From NCBI GenBank assembly GCA_032433765.1, contig JAVIAB010000159.1, positions 61,381,810-61,445,809 on the forward strand: a stretch of DNA of 64,000 nucleotides, read 5' to 3'. The notes below the pieces were generated by a model. The model was not told the DNA's origin, made no database searches, and saw only the letters and a list, made by a program, of their open reading frames with translations. Of the stretch, positions 24,158 through 34,334 are shown in pieces (within the stretch, counting starts at the first letter, position 1; each line of letters begins with the position of its first letter). A program made the position numbers and the translations under genes. This DNA is from Megaustenia siamemsis. Taxonomy: Eukaryota; Mollusca; Gastropoda; Stylommatophora; Ariophantidae.

Positions 24158-25957
24158 TCAGTGCGACGATTGTGACTTGTCACAGCTTTCCACCAGAGAT
24201 TTGAAGTCCACTTCCATTTTTGACGTGGCGATTCGGAGAGTATGGGACAATGTCGAATCGGTCATTCTGTTCCTGGTCTTAGATTTAATTAACTTCATGG
24301 AAGAGAATGTTGTCTCGCAGAGATATGTGCTGCCGAATATAGAGCACATCTTTAGTGCCCATTTTCTCAGACACGGGTAACGTTCATTTGGTAGCAATTT
24401 CCAGAAGTCAGCTCCTAATGCCTTTACAGTACTGAGGAAGGGGTCACACTGAAGGTCGCACAACTCTAGTTGAAGATCTGATGGCTGGCACTCCACTGTG
24501 CACTTAATTGGGTTATTAAAAAGTTCCGTTTGCGGACGAAACATTTCAAAATCTTGAAATCGTCGATCAAATTCACAAATCAAATGTTCAATGTCAGCTG
24601 CGTACTTACTGAAGTTTGCACTTTCTATCTCTGACAACAACTGCTTACAACTTGAAAAATGGAACAGATCATTTTTTTGCAAAGAAAGTCTAAATAGATT
24701 CAGCTTCTTTTTAAAACCATCAACATATCCCATCAATTGAAAAATGGTTTGCTTTTCCCCTTGTAGCTGCAAATTCAATATGTTCAAATGTTGTGTGATG
24801 TCTGTGAGATATGCCAGATTATGAAGGAAATTAATGTCTTTGAGTGCATGTTGAAGATCAATGGAGCATGGTAAGTTCTCTCGCAGGAAGTCATAAATGT
24901 CATTCTTCAGTTCAAAAAATATTATTAAACATTTCCCTCGACTAAGCCATCTTACTTCTGTATAAAGCAGGAGATCACCGTAGCTAGAATCTACTTCCTC
25001 TAAAAATGATAAAAACTTCCTGTGATTTAAAGACTGGTGTCCTCCTCTTATCAAATTTGTTATTTTCACAACAGTAGCCATGGTGTCTTTTAGATTTATG
25101 GACTTTGCACAAAGGGCCTCTTGATGAATTATGCAATGCAATGTAGGTACGTTAATTTTGTTTTGCTTTAGAAGTCCAACAAAACCAGTATTTGAACCAA
25201 TAAAAGCTTTGCAACCATCAGTACACACTGCAGACAACTTTCCAAAACCACCTACTTCATCTACGGCACTATGAACTGCAGAAAATATGTCTGTCCCTCT
25301 ACAAGTGTCATGCAAAGAGCAAACTTTCAACAATTCTTCAATAACAGTAAAATCCTCCTGGATAACTTTAACAAAAATAAGAAGCTGGCAAGAGTCAGTG
25401 ATGTCAGTACTTTCATCAATCGCGAGCGAAAAATATGAGCAGTTTTCAATACAAGATTTTAAACTTTGAGACAGTTGCAGACTGATGTCTTCTGTTCTTC
25501 TGGCTACAGTTTGTTTTGAAAGAGGCACAGATTCAAATTCTTTGGCTATTTTTTCTTGACCGAATGCATTTGCCATTTGAATCGCACATTTCTTCACAAA
25601 ATTTCCGTCAGTAAAGGGTTTTTTAGATTGTGCAAGCTCATAGGTAACTGTATATGATGCAATGATCGATGACTCTTTAATTTTATTGCCCTTTGTATAC
25701 ATACTTTGCTGTTGATTCAACTTTGTCTTCAGCTGTTCAACCAAAAGCTTCCTAGCTTCAATGCTATGTTTCTCATACATGTTTTGATGATGTGTGGCAT
25801 AGTGCCGTTTTAAATTATATTCCTTCAAAACGGCTAACACTTGAACGCAAATTAAGCACTGAGGTTTACTATCCTTATTGAAGATGAACAAATAATCTAA
25901 TTCCCATTCAGGTTTAAATATGCGATTTTCACAATCAACTTCTCTGCGTTTTAACAT
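24158..25957 (-). CDS. hAT transposase, ZBED/GTF2IRD2-like, intact
   Basis: 599 aa, one uninterrupted exon, beginning 'MLKRREVDCENRIFKPEWE'. N-terminal BED-like zinc finger about residues 34-56 ('CLICVQVLAVLKEYNLKRHY', followed by ATHH). The RNase H-fold catalytic region shows 'FSLAIDESTD' (first acidic residue), 'SAVCTDGCKAFIGS' (second), the family CxxH block 'LHCIIHQEALC' and 'EVRWLSRGK'. The C-terminal hAT dimerisation region carries 'LCETTFSSMKLIKSKTRNR', whose E is expected to be the third catalytic acid. This is the cut-and-paste enzyme that binds the TIRs; it acts in the nucleus. Length is normal for the GTF2IRD2/FAM200/ZBED-type group. All expected motifs are present, so it may be active or recently active. 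The ATG chosen is the first in the open frame, about 670 bp inside the right TIR. Confidence 0.93.
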   Translation of the reverse strand: MLKRREVDCENRIFKPEWELDYLFIFNKDSKPQCLICVQVLAVLKEYNLKRHYATHHQNMYEKHSIEARKLLVEQLKTKLNQQQSMYTKGNKIKESSIIASYTVTYELAQSKKPFTDGNFVKKCAIQMANAFGQEKIAKEFESVPLSKQTVARRTEDISLQLSQSLKSCIENCSYFSLAIDESTDITDSCQLLIFVKVIQEDFTVIEELLKVCSLHDTCRGTDIFSAVHSAVDEVGGFGKLSAVCTDGCKAFIGSNTGFVGLLKQNKINVPTLHCIIHQEALCAKSINLKDTMATVVKITNLIRGGHQSLNHRKFLSFLEEVDSSYGDLLLYTEVRWLSRGKCLIIFFELKNDIYDFLRENLPCSIDLQHALKDINFLHNLAYLTDITQHLNILNLQLQGEKQTIFQLMGYVDGFKKKLNLFRLSLQKNDLFHFSSCKQLLSEIESANFSKYAADIEHLICEFDRRFQDFEMFRPQTELFNNPIKCTVECQPSDLQLELCDLQCDPFLSTVKALGADFWKLLPNERYPCLRKWALKMCSIFGSTYLCETTFSSMKLIKSKTRNRMTDSTLSHTLRIATSKMEVDFKSLVESCDKSQSSH

Positions 25958-26379
25958 GATTTAATACAAAATCTCACATCAAAGTTAAAAGTCACAGAAT
26001 GTTGGTCCACTATCGAAAATAAGTCCAGATTTGACAGTTATACACAGACTTGTGTTTGACAATGAAATCAAAAGATTGTGACCAAATAAACACGTTGCAG
26101 TCATTTTATGGACAAGACAAGACGATGGGATCAAAGGGAATGAAGGCGAACAGTGAAACATTTTGAATGTAACTTCAAAGACAGAATTAGAGCTACGAAG
26201 TCCCCTCACCCCTGTCCCTCCCAACCTCATTAACCCCTTACCGCGAAATGAAAGAGCCACCACAAGTCCAGACGACAAATGTTGAGCCAAAGATCTGACG
26301 CTATCACCGCACTGACAATAAAGCAACTTTGCGGTACCAACTCGAAGCAAAGACTTTGAATATTGTCGGCACCATTAGT

Positions 26380-26382
<3 letters not shown>

Positions 26383-26422
<40 letters not shown>
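26383..26422. repeat. (GT)n microsatellite in the hAT 5' region
   Basis: About 20 GT units between the right TIR and the transposase start. Confidence 0.97.
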
Positions 26423-26428
<6 letters not shown>

Positions 26429-26937
26429 GAAATTATGTTGCCAATCTAGCTGTTGCGAGAAATTGACAAAGATTTTCAAATTGTGTATTCTTGAACGATA
26501 GAAGAGTTAACTCCGACACGGATTAAAACCAGGAGAAATCCGCTATTAGGGGTAAAAAATGAAGTAAGTCCGTGGAGCTTCGCGGGCCAAGAAAACTAGG
26601 CTGGCGGGCCGCCATTTGGCCACCCCTGGTGTACGTCTTCTTCACAGGCTCATTGTTTATGTAGACGGTTCATGCTTTATGTTTTGGGGAAAGAGTGAAA
26701 AGTGTAGTACTGCATTTGTCTGCTTTGATGCTGTACACCATCTAATTGTCCATGAATTCAGTACATTCATAGATCTTTGCAACTCGAGGCCACTGTTGCA
26801 TACTCCTTTGTGCACCACATTACCAAGTCATCTGGATACATTGACACTTTGATACCAAGTGGTAGTTTAGTAACTAGGTCATTATGTAGACGAGAAAAGT
26901 GTTGGAGATAGTGCCTCTCCCTGTGGGACGCCCTGAT

Positions 26938-26938
26938 T

Positions 26939-27015
<77 letters not shown>
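26938..27015. repeat. (AT)n microsatellite inside the LINE RT
   Basis: About 39 AT units directly next to the 'QGVPQG' motif of the minus-strand RT, where it adds a run of Tyr-Ile codons. It interrupts coding sequence that must once have been continuous. Confidence 0.97.
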
Positions 27016-27016
<1 letters not shown>

Positions 27017-28949
27017 TTTGATCGATTTGTACATCCTGTAATTTACTCCGTAATTTCGCAGTTTCGTCAAAACCCTTTTCTTCCAGACCATATAGAATGC
27101 TTTATTTAGGTCTATCCATGCTGCTAGTACCAGTTTTTTTTCTTGAAACGCGTCTTCAATTTCCTGGGAAAGATAGGTTGCCTCATTTTCAGTAGAGTAA
27201 CATTGTATAAAGCCTGCTTGATGTGGGACAAAGAGGTTTTAACTTCCAGGTACCACTGCAGTCTGGTAATTATTATATGTTCCATTATTTTATACAAATA
27301 GATTGTAAGGCTGATTGGTCTATAGCTGAATGTCGTTGAACCATCTTTTCCTGGCTTTAGTAATAGTTTCATAATTGCTTTTCTCCATGCCTGTGGCACT
27401 CTACATGTGATCCAGCAAATGTTGTAGATCTGCAGTAGTTTTGTTTTAGCTGCAGTTACCAAGTTCTAAATCAATTCATTGGACACGCCATCACTGCCTG
27501 GTGACTTTTTAATTTTTAATTTGGAAATTGCCAGCTCTCTCTTTGTGTAATGGGTATTTCCATGACTTCATGTGCGGTCTCTTTTTGTCTTGCATTTTGT
27601 TGTTTTAAACGGGTCTCTTGTCGTTTCTCTAGGCTAATTTCAATATTATTGTCATTTGCAAATGAGTCTGCAAAGTGATTTGCTGCCTGCTTACCTTTTA
27701 ATAAGTTTCCATCCTTCTTCAGTGCAATTTTGGTGCTCCTTTCTGTACACTCATCATTCAGCTGTTTTACAAGCTTCCATACCTTTCTTGTGTCTCGTTC
27801 AAGATTCAAGGACTCTGTTTTCTCTTTCCAGCTTCTCTGACTGGCTTGTAGTTTAGCCCATTGAAATTTGGCTTTAGCATGCTGGTAGTTGTTGTGGTGT
27901 TCTTGGCAAGGGTTATTTTCCGCTTGCTTTAGAGATATTTCCATGCCACTGTGCAGCTGCTCTAGTTCACTACTCCAGTATGGTTTGTAGTGTGCCCCTC
28001 TAGGTATTGTTTCACTGGCAGCTTGTATTATTAGTCTGCTGAATTCATAATCTATTTTGTTGATGTCATTTTTCTGTATTTAGATCTTTAGTCAGTACAC
28101 TGGTGTATTGTTGATACCTTTTCCAGTCTGTCTTTTTGTAAGTCCATCTGAGAGAGTGCTGCACCCGCTGACGGCCTCATTTTGCAACACTAAAAAGATT
28201 GGCTGGTGGTCGCTCGCTGCCTCCAAGTTGTTTCCCAACAATACGTGTGATATTCTAATCCAGGGCTGGTGAACAGAAAGCAAGATCTGGTGTAGATGTG
28301 ATATGCCATGATCTGGAATAGAATGTTCATGGACCTGTTTGATGGTTTAGCAGTACAAGCCCATTGTCGCCCTGCCAATTTTCAAGCTCTTCACCTCTCT
28401 TGTCCATATGTTCATAGCTCCAGCTCTAGGAATGGCTGTTAAAATCTCCACATACAATTATTATTTCTTTTAATAAAATTGTGTCTAGTGCTAGTGGGCG
28501 GTCGCTCAGACAGTAGTAGTTAAGTAAATGGAAGTCTGTATTTTATCTCATGAGGTGCAGTATTTGAAATTCCGCCCCATCCATATACACCTGAAGATGA
28601 CATGCATTATTGTTGTTCTTTACAAGTGTCGATATTCCGCCTTTTGTCTATTTTATTTTATGGCAGATCACACTAGTATTTCCTAATCTTCAAGTCTATG
28701 TTGTTATTTAGATAGAGTACATGAGATTCAGGAGAGCTAGGATGAGATCGAGGTTAGACTTGTAAACTAATTGGTTTTGTTGAGGACAAGATGAAAGCAC
28801 TTATAGACCATTGATCTATCTGCGATGATGGTAGTCCAGCGACTAACACTAACACTAAATGTATGCCCTGTCTACACCAACACATTGCTAAATGTGTATT
28901 ACCTCTCTACAACAAAGTGCAGCTACAGTTATATCATCCCTCTATATCA

Positions 28950-29300
28950 AAGTATAGCGCATCTCATGCCATCAGTGTACATCAGAAATGAAGAACTGAG
29001 AAAAAAGCTAGGAATAGCCCCCGCCATAGAATATATAAGGAAACAAAAGATAAAATGGTTTGGCCACGTGACAAGGCAGAAAGAACAAAACACAACATAA
29101 CGAGCCTTCAACACACGTTGTGAGAATACCAGACCAAAGGGTCGACCACGAAAAAGATGGATCGATGGAATAATAGAAGCACTAGGAAACATAATAGCAG
29201 CAGAGGCGAACAGAAGAGCAAAAGACCGCAAATTATATCTCCCCTCGACGCTGAAAGGCAGATGAGGAAGGAAAGAAGAAGCAGAAGAGGCGTATATCAC
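28950..29300 (+). pseudogene. LINE RT C-terminal fragment
   Basis: Plus-strand reading: 'RNEELRKKLGIAPAIEYIR', 'QKIKWFGHVTRQKEQNTT', a TAA, then 'RAFNTRCENTRPKGRPRKRW', 'IDGIIEALGNIIAAEANRRA' and 'KDRKLYLPST'. The same tail recurs on the minus strand at 48676-49200 and 62945-63215. One in-frame stop; catalytic RT part absent. About 28860-28950 holds short 'ctctctacaacaaagtgc'-type repeats. Confidence 0.78.
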
Positions 29301-29384
29301 AGTTTTACTAAATATTTCACATCTCTATATATAAAAGCCTCACGAACAAACCACTACATTTGTCTTATGTTTATACATCAACGT

Positions 29385-29905
29385 CTTACAAAATATATCC
29401 TTTCTGTTTACAGCAACCTAGAACATCCAAACAAATAACACAAGGGCTAAAACTAAGAATAGCAAAATGTTATATTTTCTCAACCTTCATGAATGGTGCA
29501 GAAACATGGACATTAGATAAGAAAACAGAACATACAATTTAAGTCTTTGAAATGTGGATTTATAAAAGAACAGGTAGAATTGGATGGAAAGGAAAAGAAA
29601 AAAAACAATGAAGACTTAAAACAACTAACATGAAAAGAGAATTACTAAACACAATTAGAAAGAGACAAATTTTTTGGGCGTGTTAAAAGACACAACAGCC
29701 TGCTAAAGTAATACTGTAAGGAAAAATACAGGATAACAGAGGTAGAGGCAGACCAAGACTAACATGGACGAGTAACATCAAAAGATGGACAAGTCAGCCT
29801 ATGACAACATGCACTATCAAAGCAAGAGACAGAGCGGAATGGCAATCAATATAAGTCAAACTTCGAATCGGAGACGGCACTCGATGATGATGATGATGAT
29901 GATAA
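29385..29905 (+). pseudogene. LINE RT C-terminal fragment with (GAT)n tail
   Basis: Reads 'GLKLRIAKCYIFSTFMNGAE', 'TWTLDKKTEHTI', stop, 'VFEMWIYKRTGRIGWKG', then after shifts 'MKRELLNTIRKRQIF', 'GRGRPRLTWTSNIKRWTSQP' and 'TIKARDRAEWQ', ending in a (GAT)n tract at about 29884-29905. Related to the minus-strand fragments at 34.3 and 54.7 kb. Multiple stops and shifts; non-functional. Confidence 0.75.
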
Positions 29906-30134
29906 CTAAATTGGTATCAACTGTCTACATCAAATAATGATTAAGTCTATCCAACAGTCTATAAGGATGTAGTTCTAAACTTGCTTTATATGTTTACATC
30001 ACAACTTTACTATATATTACATCATTACCCATATCAATGAGTTACTAAATTTATCGAATCTGCCTTCAACAATGAACGTTTAGAATTGTATCATCTGTCA
30101 ATGTCAGCGTGTTAAAATATGTATCTCCTATGTT

Positions 30135-30412
30135 TATACCAACATGTTTCTTAATATATCTCATCTCTCTACCACCACTTACCAACATGTTTCTAAATAT
30201 ATCTCATCTCTCTACCACCGCTTCCCAACATGTTTCTATATATATCTCATCTCTCTACCACCATTTCCCAACATGTTTCTAAATACATCTCATCTGTCTA
30301 CCACCACTTCCCAACATGTTTCTAAATATATCTCATCTCTCTATCACCGGTTCCCAAAATGTTTCTAAATATATCTCATCTTTCTACCGTCACTTCCCAA
30401 AATGTCTAACTC
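30135..30412. repeat. 43-bp minisatellite (~6 copies)
   Basis: Units with 'acatgtttctaaatatatct' recur at 30185, 30228 and 30271 (43-bp steps), each followed by a 'ctctaccaccacttccca' segment. Confidence 0.92.
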
Positions 30413-30809
30413 ATCGCGCTGTTTGAGGAAATAATTGCTCATTGAATGTGGGAGTCTGATTTGAGGCCAACAAAGAGAAACACGTAGTGACTCATTTGCT
30501 GGTTCTTTATGTCTGTTTTGTAAACTACACCTTACACAAGATTGTAATAACATATTTTGCTGCAAAGGACAGCATAAAACTTGGAATTATAACATTAGTC
30601 ATTAAAAACATCAACAGTAACATTCAGATATTAGATGAAAGATATAAGAAACGTAAAACATGTATTTCTTTTTAAAATACAAGCAACAAAAATTATAATA
30701 CGAAAGTTGCACCTGGTGCGCTGCTATCATTGTTTGTTATGTTCACCTCTAGTTTTACCAGATTATCTATTTCAGTTGGCTCCTGTTTTTACTTAACAAA
30801 TTTGTGACC
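30413..30809. other. No recognisable feature
   Basis: AT-rich unique sequence; short frames only. Confidence 0.5.
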
Positions 30810-31290
30810 GAAAATCTCAAAGGGAGTAAACATTGACCTAACCTATCTTTATTTAGCTTACCAGACACAAACAGATTCAAGAATATAAAACACTTGGTTA
30901 CCCCACTTGACAGACAATCTCAAAGGGTATAAACATTGTCCTAACCTATCTTTATTAAGCTTACCAGACACAAACAGCTTCAAGAATATAAAACACTTGG
31001 TTACCCCACTTGATAGACAATCTCAAAGGGAATAAACATTGTCCTAACCTATCTTTATTAAGCTTACCAGACACAAACAGATTCAAGAATATAAAACACT
31101 TGGTTACCCCACTTGACAGACAATCTCAAAGGGAGTAAACATTGTCCTAACCTATCTTTATTTAGCTTACCAGACACAAACAGATTCAAGAATATAAAAC
31201 ACTTGGTTACCCCACTTGATAGACAATCTCAAAGGGAGTAAACATTGTCCTAACCTATCTTTATTTAGCTTACCAGACATAATCAGATTC
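30810..31290. repeat. 103-bp tandem repeat (~4.6 copies), interrupted by a composite insert
   Basis: 'caatctcaaaggg' at 30915 recurs at 31018 and onward in 103-bp steps. Units include 'cttaccagacacaaacagat' and 'cacttggttaccccacttga'. The last unit stops at ATTC (31287-31290) and the missing remainder resumes at ATTC (32118-32121) as 'acaatataaaacactttgtt', continuing to about 32160. Confidence 0.93.
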
Positions 31291-31597
31291 TCACTCTGCG
31301 ATCAGGACTCAATCAGAGTAGGGCTCTTGACTCTCACAGACAGCTGTCTCTTTAAGTCTGTTAAATCTACTCCTCTTGAATACCTGTTAAAACGTTGCAA
31401 TGTGTTATGCGCCAGTGGCACAGTGCATCCGATTTCAGCCAGCATTTTGTTCAGGTTTCCTTTCCTTAGGCTTTGATTGTCCCCAATCTTACTGCAAGGC
31501 AACAGATTATCTTGTCTGTAGGGGGATTCTGCCCTTAGATGGTCGGCTCTCCCAGGTTTACGAGCACCATCTGTCCGAGTCACTATATGTGACTAAC
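31291..31597 (-). mobile_element. Element B, copy 3 (joined to RepA)
   Basis: Minus-strand copy: its GA-side end 'tcactctgcgatcaggactc' begins immediately after the interrupted 103-bp unit, and its hairpin end (AGTCAC-tatat-GTGACT, then aac) lies at 31576-31597. The loop differs from copies 2 and 4 while the stem is kept. A 93-codon frame on the minus strand (31302-31583) matches the other B frames, again opening at GTG. On the hairpin side it is joined to RepA rather than to the minisatellite. Confidence 0.85.
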
Positions 31598-32117
31598 ACA
31601 GACATGCGACTTGGAATATGAGGAAACTGCAACAAGGAACACTTTTTTATGCATATCCTTCAATTGTTCACACCGCCTATCCCCATATACCGGTAAGTCA
31701 CGTCCTCTTGAAAATGATGATCGTCGTAGCACTTGATGATGTTAGGTCATCGTTGTTGACTCCAATTCCGAACATATAGACATACAGTTAGTCGTCAAAT
31801 TATCCCCGTCGCACATCAAACTGCAGACAGTAAGATTAGTGCACGGTCGGTCTAGGAAACCATTACGATGACGTAGCACACAACAATGTCGAACACACAA
31901 TCTCGCTCCCTTTTGATTTTAGATTACTCTAGTGTAAGCAGCCTACGACGAACAAAATACGAAGCAAATTTTCCAAAGAGACAAAGCTGCGGCTGACGAA
32001 GTAGTTTACATTAATGAGTAACGTGGAAATAACTTGCGTCAAAGAATTCCAACAACGGTCATGAACAGCACCAATGTGACGTAAAGCGCAGATCAAGTCT
32101 AGACGGTGGAAGGTCTC
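31598..32117 (-). repeat. RepA, copy 2 (no SINE)
   Basis: Inverted relative to 3160-3975. Block order is preserved ('gaaactgcaacaaggaacac', 'gttaggtcatcgttgttgac', 'atgacgtagcacacaacaat', 'gctgcggctgacgaagtagt', 'ggtcatgaacagcaccaatg'). Across the SINE site of copy 1 it reads continuously ('gttactc...' reversed next to aagttattt), so it is the empty site. Together with element B copy 3 it forms one 827-bp insert in the 103-bp array. Confidence 0.8.
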
Positions 32118-32159
32118 ATTCACAATATAAAACACTTTGTTACCCCACTTGACAGACAA

Positions 32160-32780
32160 AGAGACAGATATGGCCCCCAAGCTAATTTTGACACAAGTAC
32201 GAAGAATATAAACATTCGATTACTGTAGGAGCGCAGTGATTTAACGACATTCACAAATCATAAAAAAAACTTCACTATCTCATTTTTTTTTGTCCGACAC
32301 ATTTTCTACCTGTTATTGACGTAGAGTTGTTAATATTTTTTTTCTGTTCTCTTCTTTTCCTTCTTAAATGCAAGTCCACTTTCTTATATTCTCCGCTCTA
32401 CAATTTCACCCACAGAATCAGTTGCGGGGCGATGGAAAGATTCAGGAGCCGATAGATCTCAGGATAATAAGCCATGTTTATATCTATATATTACCCGTGT
32501 GTTACCGGGGCCTCATTATGTGGGAAGTAAAGAATAGTGACACTGTGTCCTTCCAAGCATGTCGTAAGAGGCGACTGAGGAGATGGATCGATGGCTTGAC
32601 AAGCTGTCATTGTAAAAAGTATTGTTATGGAAACAGAACCATCGATTTTGGAAGCAGGTGCCATTTTGGCACGCAAGGTTTCTATTTTTGAGTTTGTGGT
32701 TCTGCCCTATGTGCCGTCTTCGGTTCGAAAGGACAATAGATAGATAGATATATATATATAGTGATACATATTTAATATCT
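32160..32780. other. No gene; short dispersed motif
   Basis: 'catgtcgtaagaggcgactg' near 32558 recurs near 43176 ('catgtcgtaagaggcaactc'), so part of this stretch is a dispersed repeat. A short (ta)n lies at 32740-32760. No coding sequence recognised. Confidence 0.5.
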
Positions 32781-32793
32781 ACTCATAGCGATG

Positions 32794-32870
32794 GGTGTCC
32801 GGTTAGCGCAATCGATAGGCGGTTGGCTTACCACGGCAACAGCCGGGGTTCGTACCCTGGCGAGGACACC
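32794..32870 (+). other. tRNA-like module (first SINE head), not a tRNA gene
   Basis: 77 nt. Perfect 7-bp acceptor-like pairing GGTGTCC/GGACACC, a T-arm-like CCGGG..CCCTGG stem and box B GGTTCGTACCC are visible. The D arm is irregular and no canonical 5-bp anticodon stem with 7-nt loop forms, so it is called SINE-derived or pseudo-tRNA rather than a tRNA gene. Confidence 0.65.
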
Positions 32871-33160
32871 TGGGTTTTACTAATTCCCTAAAAATTAGTA
32901 GGAGCCGCGATAGCTCAGTGGTTAGTGAACTGGACTACTACGGACAAGGGGTAGGGTTCGGTCCCAACCGACGGCTCCGGGTTCACCCAGCCTTAAATGG
33001 GTACCGGATTTTTTCTGGGAAAGTAAAAGCAGCACGGGCGTAATACCGACCACATTACCCCAAAAGTCATGTGCTGAAGGTCTGTAAAATATAGGGTCAC
33101 TAACACCATATTTCCCTATACGCCACTTGGCGTGACGGGGGGTACTTTACTTTTTTTTTT
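32794..33160 (+). mobile_element. SINE copy 4 with two tRNA-like heads and 13-bp target duplication
   Basis: The direct repeat ACTCATAGCGATG at 32781-32793 and 33161-33173 bounds a 367-bp unit. It begins with a first tRNA-like module (32794-32870), a 28-bp linker, then the standard SINE head 'ggagccgcgatagctcagtg' (box A TAGCTCAGTGG), body, and a 'tactttactttttttttt' tail. The other copies in this window start at the second head. Acceptor-like pairing GGAGCCG/CGGCTCC is intact in the second head. Either this is the true full-length (dimeric) form or two SINEs fused before this insertion. Confidence 0.9.
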
Positions 33161-33590
33161 ACTCATAGCGATGTACTATTACAATGTTCTCATTTCTCTA
33201 CATCAACATTTTACTACATTAATATTATCTACTTATATCGATGTACTATTACAATATGTTTAGTTCTCTACATCAACGTTTTACTACATTTATATCATCT
33301 ACGCATACCGATACATTATTACAATGTTCTTTTTTTTTTTTACATCAATGTTTTACTACATTTATATCATCTACGTATACCGATGCATTATTACAATGTT
33401 CTTATTTTTTTTTACATCAATGTTCTACTACATTTATATCATATTTGTACACTCAAATACGTATTAGTTTTACTTTTCAGTATACATCAACCTCTTACTC
33501 CATATATATCATCTTAATCACAGTTTTATTAATATATTCTTTGTTTACATCAACAAATAGGATTAATCTGTCTCCTCTGTCGGCATAATC
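33161..33590. repeat. ~70-bp minisatellite (4-5 copies)
   Basis: 'acaatgttct' at 33181 recurs at 33251 (variant), 33321 and 33393. Units include 'ttttactacatttatatcat' and 'atcgatgtactatt'-like parts. The SINE (copy 4) sits at its left edge. Confidence 0.88.
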
Positions 33591-33689
33591 TGTGTTACTA
33601 AATCTTTCTCTTTTGTGATAATAGAAAACTGCTTATAAAGAGCTACGTAACAGGAAGAAATATGATCATCAGGAAAAGAAAATCTACGC

Positions 33690-34310
33690 AGAACATTGTT
33701 TCCCCCGTTAGCTCCGAGATGCTAAAGAGGAGATGGGCTTGCCTTGGTCATGTTTCCCCCCGTTAGCTCCGAGATACTAAAGACGAGATGGGCTTGCCTT
33801 GGTCATGTTTCGCCCCGTTAGCTCCGAGATACTATAGAGGAGATGGGCCTGCCTTGGTCATGTTTCGCCCCGTTAGCTCCGTGACACTCTAGAGGAGATG
33901 GGCTTGTCTGAGCCGTGTTTCGCCCCGTTAGCTCCGTGACACTCTAGGTGAGATGGGCTTGTCTGAGCCGTGTTTCGCCCCGTTAGCTCCATGACACTCT
34001 AGATAAGATGGGCTTGTCTGAGCCGTGTTTCGAACGTTAGCTCCGTGACACTCTAGATGAGATGGGCTTGTCTGAGCCGTGTTTCGCCCCGTTAGCTCCG
34101 TGACACTCTGGAGGGGATGGGCTTGTCTGAGCCGTGTATCGCCCCATTAGCTTCGTGATACTCTATAGGAGATGGTCTTGCCTGAGCCATGTTTCAACCC
34201 GTTAGCTCCGTGACACTCTGGAGCAGATGGGCTTGCCTGAGCCATGTTTCGCCCTGTTAGTTCCGTGGCACTCTAGAGAGATGAGCTTGCCTGAGCCATG
34301 TTTCTCCAGC
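33690..34310. repeat. 55-bp minisatellite (~11 copies)
   Basis: 'cgttagctcc' at 33706, 33761 and 33816 shows the 55-bp step; units also hold 'gagatgggcttg' and 'gagccgtgtttcgcccc'. It joins the 3' end of a minus-strand LINE fragment near 34310-34335. Confidence 0.94.
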
Positions 34311-34334
34311 AACATTTGTCCTTTAATGAATGCC

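Larger units (their letters stand above)
23957..26628 (-). mobile_element. hAT-superfamily DNA transposon, complete
   Basis: 2672 bp bounded by terminal inverted repeats CAGTGGTGGCCAAC (left) and CAGGGGTGGCCAAA (right end, read inward) and by an 8-bp direct repeat GTGTACGT at 23949-23956 and 26629-26636. CAG...CTG ends and 8-bp duplications are the established hAT signature. It carries one intact transposase gene on the minus strand and a (GT)n tract near 26383-26422. It interrupts the RT region of the surrounding LINE, so it is younger than that LINE. Confidence 0.95.
22530..28800 (-). mobile_element. Degraded RNase H-bearing LINE, split by hAT
   Basis: On the minus strand the domains of an APE-endonuclease/RT/RNase H LINE follow in order. 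Endonuclease about 28650-28090 ('VCGDFNSHS', 'LGNNLEAASDHQPIFLV'). Linker 27990-27516. RT about 27480-26640 ('WRKAIMKLLLKPGKDGS', 'YRPISLT', 'SNQGVPQGEALSPTLF', 'YPDDLVMW' where an active enzyme has a DD pair), and after the hAT about 23950-23650 ('TFDNKLSWKQQINK'). RNase H about 23000-22570 ('YTDGSAQNAV', 'NYNAEIQAIQLEIEKL', 'VVFLTDARSALHAL', 'WIPSHCGIPGNERADQLAKD'). Frameshifts, stops, an (AT)n expansion inside RT and the hAT insertion make it non-functional. RNase H places it in the I-like superfamily by established domain rules; the exact clade is uncertain. Confidence 0.85.

Noticed and set aside
32794..33000. Functional tRNA genes
   Set aside because: Box A/B and acceptor-like pairing are present, but the anticodon arms are not canonical and the modules belong to a SINE with body, tail and target duplication.
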